From CAVWCW01 sp963753615 (GTDB lineage Bacteria > Pseudomonadota > Gammaproteobacteria > Chromatiales > Chromatiaceae): a stretch of DNA of 64,000 nt. A program made the position numbers and the translations under genes. Shown piece after piece: positions 56,215 to 64,000 of this stretch; the first letter of the stretch is position 1, and the number at the start of each line of letters is the position of its first letter. The stretch covers positions 411,373 through 475,372 of the forward strand of contig CAVWCW010000003.1 of the NCBI GenBank assembly GCA_963753615.1, in the 5' to 3' direction. The notes under the pieces were generated by a model. That model was not told the DNA's origin. It worked only from the letters and a program-made list of their open reading frames with translations, and searched no databases.

Positions 56215-56874
56215 TCAATAGCGCGGGCCGGAGCCGAAACCGCCGCCGGAGCCGCCGGGTGGTTCGCCGTAACCCCCGCCCGGAGGTGCACCATAACCGC
56301 CGCCCGGGGGCGGGCCGCCGTAGCCGGGGCCCGAGCCCATGCCGCCACCACCGGGAGGAGGCCCGTAACCGCCGCCACCCTGAGGCGGGGCGCCATAACC
56401 CGGCCCGCCGCCATAGCCGCCACCGCCCGGGGGCGGACCACCGTAGCCGGGCCCACCGCCGTAGCCGGGCCCACCGCCGTAGCCGGGCCCACCGCCGTAG
56501 CCGGGCCCACCGCCGTAGCCGGGCCCACCGCCGTAGCCGGGCCCGCCGCCGTAGCCGGGCCCACCGCCGTAGCCGGGCCCGCCGCCGTAGCCGGGCCCAC
56601 CGCCGTAGCCGGGCCCACCGCCATAGCCGGGACCACCGCCATAGCCGGGCCCGCCGCCGTAGCCGGGCCCGCTGCCATAGCCGCGCCCGTAATCGTCATA
56701 CTCGTCGTTCTTGTCGCCGCCCATCATATTCATCGGGCTCTTCATCATCTTCATCGGGGCGCCCATCATATTCATGGGGTTCATGCCCTCGGCCTGAGCC
56801 GACGGCAGGGCGCCGGCACAAGCGATACCGATTGCCGTCACAGCGACGGCAAACGGTTTTGGGTAACTGATCAT
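56215..56874 (-). CDS. Secreted low-complexity protein with GPGYGG repeats
   Basis: A 219-residue protein. AGGAG precedes the ATG by 7 bases; a signal peptide (AVAVTAIGIACAGALPSAQA) is followed by a Met-rich stretch (GMNPMNMMGAPMKMMKSPMN), a short acidic linker, about 14 perfect or near-perfect GPGYGG hexapeptides, and a Gly/Pro tail (PPPGGGGYGGGPGYGAPPQ) ending SGPRY. The Met-rich head could bind copper or other soft metals, and Gly-Tyr repeats suggest an adhesive or disordered surface material; both are inference. Repeat number may vary between strains. Confidence 0.85.
   Translation of the reverse strand: MISYPKPFAVAVTAIGIACAGALPSAQAEGMNPMNMMGAPMKMMKSPMNMMGGDKNDEYDDYGRGYGSGPGYGGGPGYGGGPGYGGGPGYGGGPGYGGGPGYGGGPGYGGGPGYGGGPGYGGGPGYGGGPGYGGGPGYGGGPGYGGPPPGGGGYGGGPGYGAPPQGGGGYGPPPGGGGMGSGPGYGGPPPGGGYGAPPGGGYGEPPGGSGGGFGSGPRY
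56440..56690. repeat. 18-bp tandem repeat inside the GPGYGG coding region
   Basis: About 14 copies of CCGTAGCCGGGCCCACCG, with few variants (CCACCG versus CCGCCG, TAG versus TAA-free CATAGC). The period is a multiple of three, so copy-number change keeps the frame. It is a coding minisatellite, not a CRISPR array. Confidence 0.9.
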
Positions 56875-57063
56875 GGTTTTTCTCCTATCGATGGTTGGTG
56901 TATCTTATTGGGGTCTTGTATCCATAACGCGATCCTATATTTAAGTATAGGGGAGCCGGATACAAGCGGTTTGTCTCGAATCAGAACAAGACCCCCCGGC
57001 ACATCTAGGGGTCGATTCCCAAGCGGTCTGAGTTTGTGCCCACCGCACCCCGGATTGGCTGTA

Positions 57064-58893
57064 ATGCAGAACCCCGAATCACGTCCCACCGGCAGTGGCG
57101 ATTCCCCCATCGGCCGCGCCTTTCGCCGTTCCCTCGGTGTCTTAGTCCTGCTCGCACTGGGCCTGCTCGCCTTGCTATATCTGCAGCTCCGCCAGCCGCC
57201 ACCGGCGCCGGTGGATGAAAGCCCCGTGAGCGCCCCGCGCCGGGCCGAGCCGGCCCAGGCCGAGCCGCCGCCGGTGACCTTCGCCGACATCACCGCCACC
57301 GCCGGCATCGACTTCGTGCATGTCAACGGCGCCTACGGCGAGCGCCTGCTGCCGGAGACCCTGGGCAGCGGCGCCGCCTTCTTCGACTTCGATAACGACG
57401 GCGACCAGGACCTGCTGCTGGTCAATTCCGATTATTGGCCGGGACAGCGCCCGGCTGGGGCCCCGGCCGCCACCCTGGCCCTGTACCGCAACGACGGCAG
57501 CGGCCGCTTTGACGAGGTGAGTGCGGAGACCGGGCTCGACCTCAGCCTTTACGGTATGGGGGTGGCCACCGCCGACTACGACGCCGATGGATGGGTCGAT
57601 ATCTATCTCACCGCCCTTGGCCCCAATCGCCTGCTGCGAAATCTGGGCGGGCGCTTTCAGGAGGTCACCGCCGAGGCCGGGGTGGCGGGCGCGAACGACG
57701 ACTGGAGTACCGCTGCCGTCTTTCTGGACTACGATAACGACGGCGACCTGGACCTGTTCGTGACCCAGTATGTGCGCTGGTCCCGGGAGATCGACCTGGA
57801 GGTGGACTTCCGCCTCACCGGGATCGGCCGCGCCTACGGCCCGCCAACCGCCTACCGGGGCACCCAGTGCCGCTTGTTCCGGAACCAAGGGGATGGCCGC
57901 TTCGAGGATGTTTCGGCTCAAGCGGGGGTGCTGGTGGACAATCCGGCCACCGGGGAGCCGATCGCCAAGGCCCTGGGAGTGGCGCCGGCGGATATCGACG
58001 GCGACGGCTGGATCGATATCCTGGTCAGCAATGACACGGTGCAGAACTTCCTGTTCCACAACCTCGGCGACGGCCGCTTCGAGGAACTGGGCACCCTGGC
58101 CGGCATCGCCTTCGACCGCAACGGGGCGGCCACCGGCGCCATGGGCCTGGACATCGCGCACTTCCGCAACGACGCCGACCTCGGCCTGGCGGTGGGCAAC
58201 TTCGCCAACGAGATGACCGCCCTCTATGTCACCCAGGGCGGCGCCATGCCCCTGGCCGACGAGGCGATTGTCGAGGGCATAGGCCCGGCCTCGCGCCAGG
58301 CGCTGACCTTCGGCCTCTTCTTCTTCGATTACGATCTGGATGGGCGCCTCGATCTGTTCCAGGCCAACGGTCATCTGGAGCGCGAGATCAACCAAGTCCA
58401 GCCCAGCCAGCACTACGCCCAGCCGCCGCAGTTGTTCTGGAACTGCGGCGCCGATTGCCGGGCCAGCTTCGTAGCGGTGCCCGAGCAGCGGCTCGGCGAC
58501 CTGGCCGCGCCCCTGGTGGGCCGGGCGGCGGCCTACGCGGATATCGACGGCGACGGCGACTTGGACCTGCTCGTCACCCAGAACAGCGGTCCGGCCCGCC
58601 TCTACCGCAACGATCAGGATCTGGACCACCATTGGCTGCGGGTTCGGCTTCAGGGTAGGGCGCCGAACCGCGACGCCATCGGCGCCTGGATCGAACTCGA
58701 GGCCGGCGGCCAGACCCAGCGCCGCCAGGTGATGCCGAGCCGGAGCTACCTGTCCCAGGTGGAACTGCCGGTCACCTTTGGTCTCGGCTCGACCGACCGA
58801 ATCGACGCCCTGCGCATTCGCTGGCCGGACGGCGGCGTGCAGGAACTGGCGCCCCCGGTGGTCGATCAAAGACTAACCGTGGAGCAACCCTGA
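57064..58893 (+). CDS. CRTAC1-type FG-GAP/VCBS and UnbV/ASPIC protein
   Basis: A 609-residue protein with an N-terminal membrane anchor (RSLGVLVLLALGLLALLYLQ). Seven or so FG-GAP-like blades carry calcium-type motifs such as FFDFDNDGDQDLLLVNSD, YDADGWVDIYLTALGP and LDYDNDGDLDLFVTQ. The C-terminal UnbV/ASPIC domain is IGAWIELEAGGQTQRRQVMP with RIRWPDGGVQEL. Start ATG 57064 follows the pattern; the open frame extends upstream to 56908 but that part resembles nothing. It overlaps the next gene by one base (TGATG). Such proteins act in the envelope; the ligand is unknown. Confidence 0.88.
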   Translation: MQNPESRPTGSGDSPIGRAFRRSLGVLVLLALGLLALLYLQLRQPPPAPVDESPVSAPRRAEPAQAEPPPVTFADITATAGIDFVHVNGAYGERLLPETLGSGAAFFDFDNDGDQDLLLVNSDYWPGQRPAGAPAATLALYRNDGSGRFDEVSAETGLDLSLYGMGVATADYDADGWVDIYLTALGPNRLLRNLGGRFQEVTAEAGVAGANDDWSTAAVFLDYDNDGDLDLFVTQYVRWSREIDLEVDFRLTGIGRAYGPPTAYRGTQCRLFRNQGDGRFEDVSAQAGVLVDNPATGEPIAKALGVAPADIDGDGWIDILVSNDTVQNFLFHNLGDGRFEELGTLAGIAFDRNGAATGAMGLDIAHFRNDADLGLAVGNFANEMTALYVTQGGAMPLADEAIVEGIGPASRQALTFGLFFFDYDLDGRLDLFQANGHLEREINQVQPSQHYAQPPQLFWNCGADCRASFVAVPEQRLGDLAAPLVGRAAAYADIDGDGDLDLLVTQNSGPARLYRNDQDLDHHWLRVRLQGRAPNRDAIGAWIELEAGGQTQRRQVMPSRSYLSQVELPVTFGLGSTDRIDALRIRWPDGGVQELAPPVVDQRLTVEQP

Positions 58894-60569
58894 TGCGCAG
58901 CCTGGCCCTGGTCCTGCTGTTGGCCGCCGGCCCGGCCTTGGGCGAGGTCCCCTGGTTCAGCGAGCAGGCCCAGGCCGTGGGCTTGGACTTCCGTCATGTC
59001 AACGGCATGAGCGGCAAATTCTGGTTCGTGGAGAATGTAGGCGGCGGTGTGGCCCTGTTCGACTACGACAACGATGGCGATCTCGACGTCTACCTGACCC
59101 AGGGTCAGCGTCTTGGCCGGCCCCCGGACCCGAAGCTGCGCGACCGTCTCTATCGCAACGAGCTCCGCGCCGGTCCTGACGGCCGCCCACGCCTGGCGTT
59201 CACCGATGTCACCGAGGCCAGCGGCATCCGCGCCCTGGGCTACGGCATGGGGGTGGCGGCAGCGGATTACGACAACGACGGCTGGACCGACCTCTATTTG
59301 ACGAACTTCGGTCCCAACCAGCTCTGGCGCAACCTCGGCGACGGCCGCTTCGAGGAGGTTAGCGCCCCTGCCGGGGCCGAGGAAGTCGGCTGGAGCGTCA
59401 GCGCCAGCTTCACCGACTACGATCGGGACGGCTGGCTCGACCTCTTTATCGGCAACTACGCCGACTATGCACTGGACAAGGACCGCAAGTGCTACGCGCC
59501 GAACAGCGCCCGCGATTACTGTTCCCCCAAGATGTACCCGGCACTGCCCGATCGGCTGTTGCACAACCTTGGTGACGGCCGCTTCGAGGATGTCAGCGAG
59601 GCCGCCGGCATTCGCCGCGCCCGGGCCCCGGCCCTGGGGGTGATCGGGGCCGACCTCAACGGCGACGCCTGGCCCGACTTCTATGTGGCCAACGACGCCC
59701 ATCCCAACCACCTCTGGATCAACCAGGGCGGCGGCCGCTTCCGAGACGAGGCGCTGCTGGCCGGGGTGGCGGTGAATATGGAGGGGGTGTCCGAGGCCAG
59801 CATGGGGGTGGACGCCGGCGACTTCGACGGCGACGGCGATCTGGATCTGTTCATGACCCACTTGCTGGGGGAGACCAACACTCTGTATGTCAACGACGGC
59901 CAGGGCTGGTTCGAAGACCGCTCCCTGGCAACCGGCCTGGGGGTGCCGAGCAAGGGCTACACCTCTTTCGGTACCGCCTGGCTCGACTTCGATAACGACG
60001 GCTGGCTCGACCTGTTTGCCGCCAATGGCGAGGTGCGCATCGTGCCGATCCTGGCCCGGGCCGGTGACGACTATCCGCTGCATCAGCCCAACCAGTTGTT
60101 CCGCAACTCGGGCGACGGGCGCTTCCAGGAGGTCAGCGCCCAGGCCGGGCCGGCGTTCGCCCTGTCGGAGGTCAGCCGCGGGGCCGGTTTCGGCGATCTG
60201 GACAACGACGGTGACACCGACATCCTGGTGGTCAACAACAATGGCCCGTTGCGCCTGTTGCGCAACGACATTGGCTCTGCCCGGGCCTGGCTTGGCCTGC
60301 GCTTGGTGTCCGGCCAGGGCCGCGATGCCCTCGGGGCCCTGGTCGAGGTCAAACTCGACGATGGCCGCAGCCTCTGGCGCCGGGTCCGCAGCGATGGCAG
60401 CTATGCCTCCGCCAGTGACCCCCGTGTGTTGGTTGGCGTGGGCCCGGCCAGCGTCGACTGGGTCCGAGTGCATTGGCCGGACGGAGGCCGCGAGCGCTTC
60501 AGGGGGCTTGAGCCGGGTCGCTACCACAGCCTGCGTCAGGGCAGCGGAGAAAAAGCCGATGCGGCGTAA
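58893..60569 (+). CDS. Second CRTAC1-type FG-GAP and UnbV/ASPIC protein
   Basis: A 558-residue paralogue with a cleavable signal peptide (RSLALVLLLAAGPALG-EV). Blades include LFDYDNDGDLDVYLTQGQ, YDNDGWTDLYLTNFGPNQLW and DFDGDGDLDLFMTHLLGE; the C-terminal ASPIC part has DALGALVEVKLDDGRSLWRR and VRVHWPDGGRERF. It shares a one-base overlap with the gene before and an 11-bp overlap with the TPR gene after, so the three are a tight operon. Confidence 0.9.
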   Translation: MRSLALVLLLAAGPALGEVPWFSEQAQAVGLDFRHVNGMSGKFWFVENVGGGVALFDYDNDGDLDVYLTQGQRLGRPPDPKLRDRLYRNELRAGPDGRPRLAFTDVTEASGIRALGYGMGVAAADYDNDGWTDLYLTNFGPNQLWRNLGDGRFEEVSAPAGAEEVGWSVSASFTDYDRDGWLDLFIGNYADYALDKDRKCYAPNSARDYCSPKMYPALPDRLLHNLGDGRFEDVSEAAGIRRARAPALGVIGADLNGDAWPDFYVANDAHPNHLWINQGGGRFRDEALLAGVAVNMEGVSEASMGVDAGDFDGDGDLDLFMTHLLGETNTLYVNDGQGWFEDRSLATGLGVPSKGYTSFGTAWLDFDNDGWLDLFAANGEVRIVPILARAGDDYPLHQPNQLFRNSGDGRFQEVSAQAGPAFALSEVSRGAGFGDLDNDGDTDILVVNNNGPLRLLRNDIGSARAWLGLRLVSGQGRDALGALVEVKLDDGRSLWRRVRSDGSYASASDPRVLVGVGPASVDWVRVHWPDGGRERFRGLEPGRYHSLRQGSGEKADAA

Positions 60570-62208
60570 AGCCGGTCATCGAGCCTGCGCCCTGCGTTGG
60601 TACCGGCTGTTGCCGGCCTTGGCCGTCTTCTCCTGGGCCTTCGCTTCGGCTGGGGAACCGTTGGAGATCCCTTATCCGGATCTGACCAGTGCCGAGCCCG
60701 GGGTGCGGGCCACGCTGGAATCCGCCCGCTCGAGCCTCGATTCCCTGCCGGCGGACGCCGACTTGGCCACCGCCTACGGCGAGATGGGAGAGCTCTACCA
60801 CGCCCATCATGTCTATGTGCCCGCAGATACCTGCTACCGCAATGCCCTGGCCCTGCGCCCCGATGATTTCCGCTGGCACTACTACCAGGCCCGGCTGATG
60901 ACCCAGACCGGCCGGCCCGAGGCGTCCCTAGCCGGCTACCGCAAAGCGGTCGAGCTGCGCCCCGACTATCCCCCGGCCCGCTTACGCCTGGCAGACGCCT
61001 GGCTGGAGGCCAGCCGCCCGGACCGGGCAGAGCCTCTTTATCGGGCCCTACTCGACGACGCGGCCCTGGGCGATGCCGCCCGCTTTGGCCTCGGCCGGCT
61101 GTTGCTGGCGCGGGGCGACGCAGCCGCTGCCGCCGCCCTGTTCGAGCAGGTGCTGGCAAACCAGCCGCAGGCGACCCGGGTGCACTACTCTCTGGGCATG
61201 GCCTACCGGGCCCAAGGCGATATCGAGGCCGCCCGCCGCCAACTGGCGCTGCGTGGGGAGGGCGAGCCGGCATTGCCGGACCCGGAGTTGGAGCGCCTGG
61301 ACCAACTCGCCGGCGGGGTGCGCACCTTGCTGTTCCAGGCCATCGCCAACGTGCATGCGGGCCATCACCAAAAGGCGGTGGAGGCCTTCCGCCAAGCCCT
61401 GGCCGAGGCGCCTGACAACGCCAATGCCCGGGTCAGCCTGGCCCGCTCCCTTTATCTCATCGGCGAGCGCGAGGCCAGCCGCGCCGAGTTGGAGCAAGCC
61501 CTGGCCCGAGACCCCGACCATGCCCTGGCGCACTTCTTCCTGGGCGTATGGCACACCGCCGGCAATGATCCGACGGCGGCGGAGGCCCAGTTCCGCGCCT
61601 GTCTGGCGCTGGAGCCCAACCACAGCGGTGCCCACCATTTCCTGGCCAACGGCTTGATGCAGCGCGGCGACTATGCCGAGGCCGCTCGGCACTACGTCCT
61701 GGCAGCGGATGCGGACCCCGACAATGCGCCGGCCCGGGGCCTGGCCGCCGCAGCGGCCTTGCGTGCCGACCGGCCCCATGCCGAGGTTCGCGCCCGGTTG
61801 GAGCAGGGCCTGGTCCGGCACCCCGACGACCAGACGATGCAATACCTGCTGGCCCGCCTGCTGGCCGCCAGTCCCGAGGCCGAGGTGCGCGACGGTGCCC
61901 GCGCTCTGGGCATCGCCGAGCCCCTGTACCAGCGCCAGTACCTGCTCGAGCATGCCGAGACCCTGGCCATGGCCCAGGCCGAGATCGAGCGCTACGCCGA
62001 TGCCGCGGCCCTGCAGGAGCGGGTGTTGGGGGCCGCGGCCGCGGCCAGCCGCTTCTTCCAATTGCCGCGGCTGCAGGCCGAACTGAGCGCCTACCGGGAG
62101 GAAAGCCCCTGGCGCGAGCCCTTCGCCCCCATGGACCCCGTGTTTCGTCCCGTCCCTTTGGACCCTGCGGGGGTATTCAGAGAGTATCCGACCACCGCCG
62201 CCTATTGA
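60559..62208 (+). CDS. Secreted TPR-repeat protein
   Basis: A 549-residue protein whose ATG lies inside the end of the CRTAC1-type gene. A signal peptide (LLPALAVFSWAFASA) is followed by many tetratricopeptide repeats, for example CYRNALALRPDDFRWHYYQA, YRKAVELRPDYPPARLRLAD, FRQALAEAPDNANARVSLAR and FRACLALEPNHSGAHHFLAN. TPR arrays are scaffolds; here it probably assembles with the FG-GAP proteins in the periplasm. The C-terminal PMDPVFRPVPLDPAGVFREY is Pro-rich. Confidence 0.9.
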   Translation: MRRKAGHRACALRWYRLLPALAVFSWAFASAGEPLEIPYPDLTSAEPGVRATLESARSSLDSLPADADLATAYGEMGELYHAHHVYVPADTCYRNALALRPDDFRWHYYQARLMTQTGRPEASLAGYRKAVELRPDYPPARLRLADAWLEASRPDRAEPLYRALLDDAALGDAARFGLGRLLLARGDAAAAAALFEQVLANQPQATRVHYSLGMAYRAQGDIEAARRQLALRGEGEPALPDPELERLDQLAGGVRTLLFQAIANVHAGHHQKAVEAFRQALAEAPDNANARVSLARSLYLIGEREASRAELEQALARDPDHALAHFFLGVWHTAGNDPTAAEAQFRACLALEPNHSGAHHFLANGLMQRGDYAEAARHYVLAADADPDNAPARGLAAAAALRADRPHAEVRARLEQGLVRHPDDQTMQYLLARLLAASPEAEVRDGARALGIAEPLYQRQYLLEHAETLAMAQAEIERYADAAALQERVLGAAAAASRFFQLPRLQAELSAYREESPWREPFAPMDPVFRPVPLDPAGVFREYPTTAAY

Positions 62209-62270
62209 AGCCGTGGCGGGTCGCGCGGGTCTCTAGCGTCGGCGCGCTTGGGAACGCCAAGCCCGGGTTC

Positions 62271-62296
62271 AAAAAAAACCCGCCAGAGGCGGGTTT
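62271..62296 (-). terminator. Strong rho-independent terminator of the 41-residue membrane protein gene
   Basis: On the minus strand AAACCCGCC-TCT-GGCGGGTTT is a perfect 9-bp stem running into eight T in total. It lies 18 bases after the TAA of the small gene. Confidence 0.9.
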
Positions 62297-62314
62297 AGTA
62301 GCTTGAATCCCTTT

Positions 62315-62440
62315 TTATCCAATCGAGTGGAGGGAGAAAAATGCCCATATGAACATGGCAAATATGACGCTTCCCGCGAGCAAAAACAGGGTTACCACTC
62401 GGTCTTGGCTCAGATTCGATTTGGTTTCTTTGTCGTTCAT
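62315..62440 (-). CDS. 41-residue single-pass membrane protein
   Basis: Encodes MNDKETKSNLSQDRVVT, a hydrophobic helix LFLLAGSVIFAMFIWAFF and SLHSIG, then TAA. AAGGGG lies 8 bases before the ATG and a strong terminator follows. The plan (about 16-20 polar residues, one helix, short tail) and the helix pattern resemble the gene at 10962-11099, also monocistronic on the minus strand. Function unknown. Confidence 0.8.
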   Translation of the reverse strand: MNDKETKSNLSQDRVVTLFLLAGSVIFAMFIWAFFSLHSIG

Positions 62441-62794
62441 GCTGACTGCCCCTTCGATTACTATTAGCAAGTGAGGAAATAGTAACATGCGGGCGAACGA
62501 CAGAGGCTCGCCGAAAGTTTAACTTCTGTGAAAAGGAAGGCGGATAATGCTGCGGCAGGTGCGGCACTCGTAGGAGCCCGGATGGCGGGTTCGGCAGTAT
62601 CTCAGGATACAGGGTTGATCTGCTGGCGCTGCGAGAGGCGGCATCGGCACCGGATGCGCGGCGCAAACACTTGGCACCGACCATCCCAGGTACGCCAGCT
62701 CGGCTGTTTCCCGTGCCGGGAGCCGGCTTCCGTATTCCGATGACGAGCCGTGACCTCGAGCCTGAAACGTACCCTAACCAACGAAAGCCGAGCC
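62441..62794. other. Intergenic gap, no gene recognised
   Basis: 354 bases that must hold the divergent promoters of the 41-residue protein and the TPR/FG-GAP gene. An 11-base match to the dispersed repeat (GCACGGGAAAC, reverse strand near 62707) has no surrounding hairpins. Confidence 0.5.
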
Positions 62795-64000
62795 ATGTCT
62801 GTGCGAGATTTTCCCCTGCTTTTGATCTTGATCCTGTTGCTGGGTCTGAGCGCCTGTTCAGACGCTGGATCGCCTTGGCCCGGGGCGCCGAGCGCAGAAA
62901 CTACGCCCCCCGGCCTGCCCCCGGAGGCCATCGCCGGCAACAATCGCGGCGTCGGCCTCATGGGCAGTTTCCGCTACGAAGAGGCCTGGGCCCAGTTCCG
63001 TGAACTGGCCGAGCAATACCCGGACTGGCTGGACGTGCGGGTGAATCTCGCCATCGCCACCCTCAACCGCCAGCAGCCGGGGGACGAGCAGGCAGCCTTG
63101 GAGTTGGTCGGCCGGGTACTGGAGGCCGATCCCGGCCACCTGCGGGCCCATTATGTCTCTGGCCTGTTGAACCTCTACCTGTCCTCGCCCGCGGTCGCCC
63201 AGCCCCACTTCGAGCGCGTGGCCGAGGCGGAGCCCGAGGACGCCTATGCCGCCTACTATCTGGCCCAATGCCTGGCCCAGCAGGGCGAGCATGCGTCCGC
63301 CCTGAGCTGGTACCGGCGGGCCATAGCCAAGGACCCCTATCTTCGGAGTGCCTATTACGGGGCTTTTCAGGCCCAGCAGCGCCTGGGCGACCGGGAAGCG
63401 GCGCTGGCCTTGATCGAGGACTATCAACGTTTGGACGCCAACCCGCGTTCGCGCCTGGCGGAATTCAAGTACACCCGGATGGGCCCAAAAGCCGAGGTCC
63501 TGGCGGTGGATGCCGAGGTCCCCGCACCGGCGGAGCGGCCCTCGGGTGCGCTATTCGGTGCCCCCCTGGTGCTGACGGAGACCGGCCCGCTGCCATCGGC
63601 GCCGGCCAGCCTCACGATGGCGGACCTGAGGGGGGACGGCGGCCTCGGCCTCTACCTGGCCGGCGGTAGCGGCCCCGGGTTACTGCTGAGGGTCGGCGCG
63701 GACGGCGTCTATCGCGCGCAGCCGGAGCACCCTCTGGCCCAGGTGGAGGGGGTCAATGCCGCCCTCTGGGGCGATTACGACAATGATGGACTGATCGAGG
63801 CGTACCTCTGTCGCCGTGCCCGAACCAGCTCTGGCGCCAGCAGGCCCCGGGCGAATGGGTGGAGGTCAGTGCCGCCACCGGTACCGCCAACGGCGAGTGG
63901 AACACGCTGGACGGCGCCTTCCTGGACGCCGACCATGACGGCGACCTGGACCTGTTCCTGATCAATGCCGACGGCCCGAACGAGTTGTTAGCAATACATC
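62795..64000 (+). pseudogene. TPR plus FG-GAP lipoprotein, frameshifted and cut by window edge
   Basis: ATG 62795 starts a lipoprotein signal (FPLLLILILLLGLSAC, lipid Cys). TPR repeats follow (FRELAEQYPDWLDVRVNLAI, VLEADPGHLRAHYVSGLLNL, YRRAIAKDPYLRSAYYGAFQ), then an FG-GAP region with GDYDNDGLIEAYLC. Near 63813 the frame slips; in the next frame it continues PNQLWRQQAPGEWVEVSAAT, then FLDADHDGDLDLFLINADGP to the end of the window. It is the fourth member of the FG-GAP/TPR cluster, with TPR and FG-GAP fused in one protein. The frameshift may be an error. Confidence 0.83.

Noticed and set aside
56440..56690. Possible CRISPR array
   Set aside because: The 18-bp units are contiguous with no spacers, in frame, and encode GPGYGG in a protein with signal peptide and ribosome site.
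57175..60527. Two minus-strand open frames of over 550 codons opposite the FG-GAP genes
   Set aside because: They mirror the repeated Asp/Gly-rich codons of the FG-GAP blades and show Val/Gly/Gln-rich text without domains or ribosome sites.
62695..62745. Fifth copy of the dispersed repeat
   Set aside because: Only GCACGGGAAAC matches on the reverse strand; no hairpins or flanking similarity are present.

Overview
The window is GC-rich chromosomal DNA from a Gammaproteobacterium. The neighbourhoods point that way: yaeQ, the ybbP-ybbA/tesA divergon, adjacent HlyC/CorC-family genes, yadGH, nfo, metZ, galU, an LbtU-like porin and SPOR/CHAD proteins. The order is not certain; a Chromatiales-like lineage is only a guess. 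I saw no rRNA, tRNA, CRISPR array, IS element or integrase.

Layout. 0-10.8 kb is a phosphate and polyphosphate block: partial yaeQ, a PiT transporter with its DUF47 partner, a universal stress protein, a Na/Pi cotransporter, a CHAD protein, a long coiled-coil SPOR protein, a SixA-Nudix fusion and a small PH-like membrane protein. 11-14 kb holds a 45-residue membrane protein with its own terminator, a haem-binding Tll0287-like/HAMP sensor and a PATAN/DUF4388-like protein. 14-24 kb holds ybbP-ybbA, tesA, two broken CNNM/CorC-type genes, an M48 protease fragment, a TSUP permease and yadGH. 24-32.9 kb holds secreted hydrolases (phosphodiesterase, sulfatase, lipase-like) with an AraC regulator, a lipoprotein and a secreted protein. 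33-37.5 kb holds a two-component system and an LbtU-like porin. 50-57 kb is mostly housekeeping: MEKHLA protein, nfo, phhB, metZ, a methyltransferase, galU, msrAB and a Gly/Pro/Tyr-repeat protein. 57-64 kb is a run of FG-GAP/ASPIC (CRTAC1-type) and TPR proteins that leaves the window.

The most interesting part is 37.8-49.9 kb, an accessory island. It contains an AT-rich DUF418 gene and a compact operon: sbnA, sbnB, an amidinotransferase, an epsilon-poly-lysine-synthetase-like NRPS (adenylation, thiolation, membrane segments, three C-terminal beta-helix-type domains) and an Sfp-type phosphopantetheinyl transferase. SbnA and SbnB make L-2,3-diaminopropionate, so the operon looks built to make a polymer or oligomer of diaminopropionate, possibly guanidinylated. 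A diverged 140-bp copy of the 3' end of the MEKHLA gene lies at the left edge of the island and the intact gene at the right edge, in the same orientation. The operon carries many single-base frameshifts, mostly +1, with catalytic motifs preserved, so either the assembly is poor here or decay is very recent.

A second discovery is a family of dispersed intergenic repeats of about 120-150 bp: four copies near 3.6, 11.5, 27.7 and 37.7 kb, two in each orientation. Each folds as successive hairpins, and one hairpin stem differs in sequence between copies while pairing is kept.
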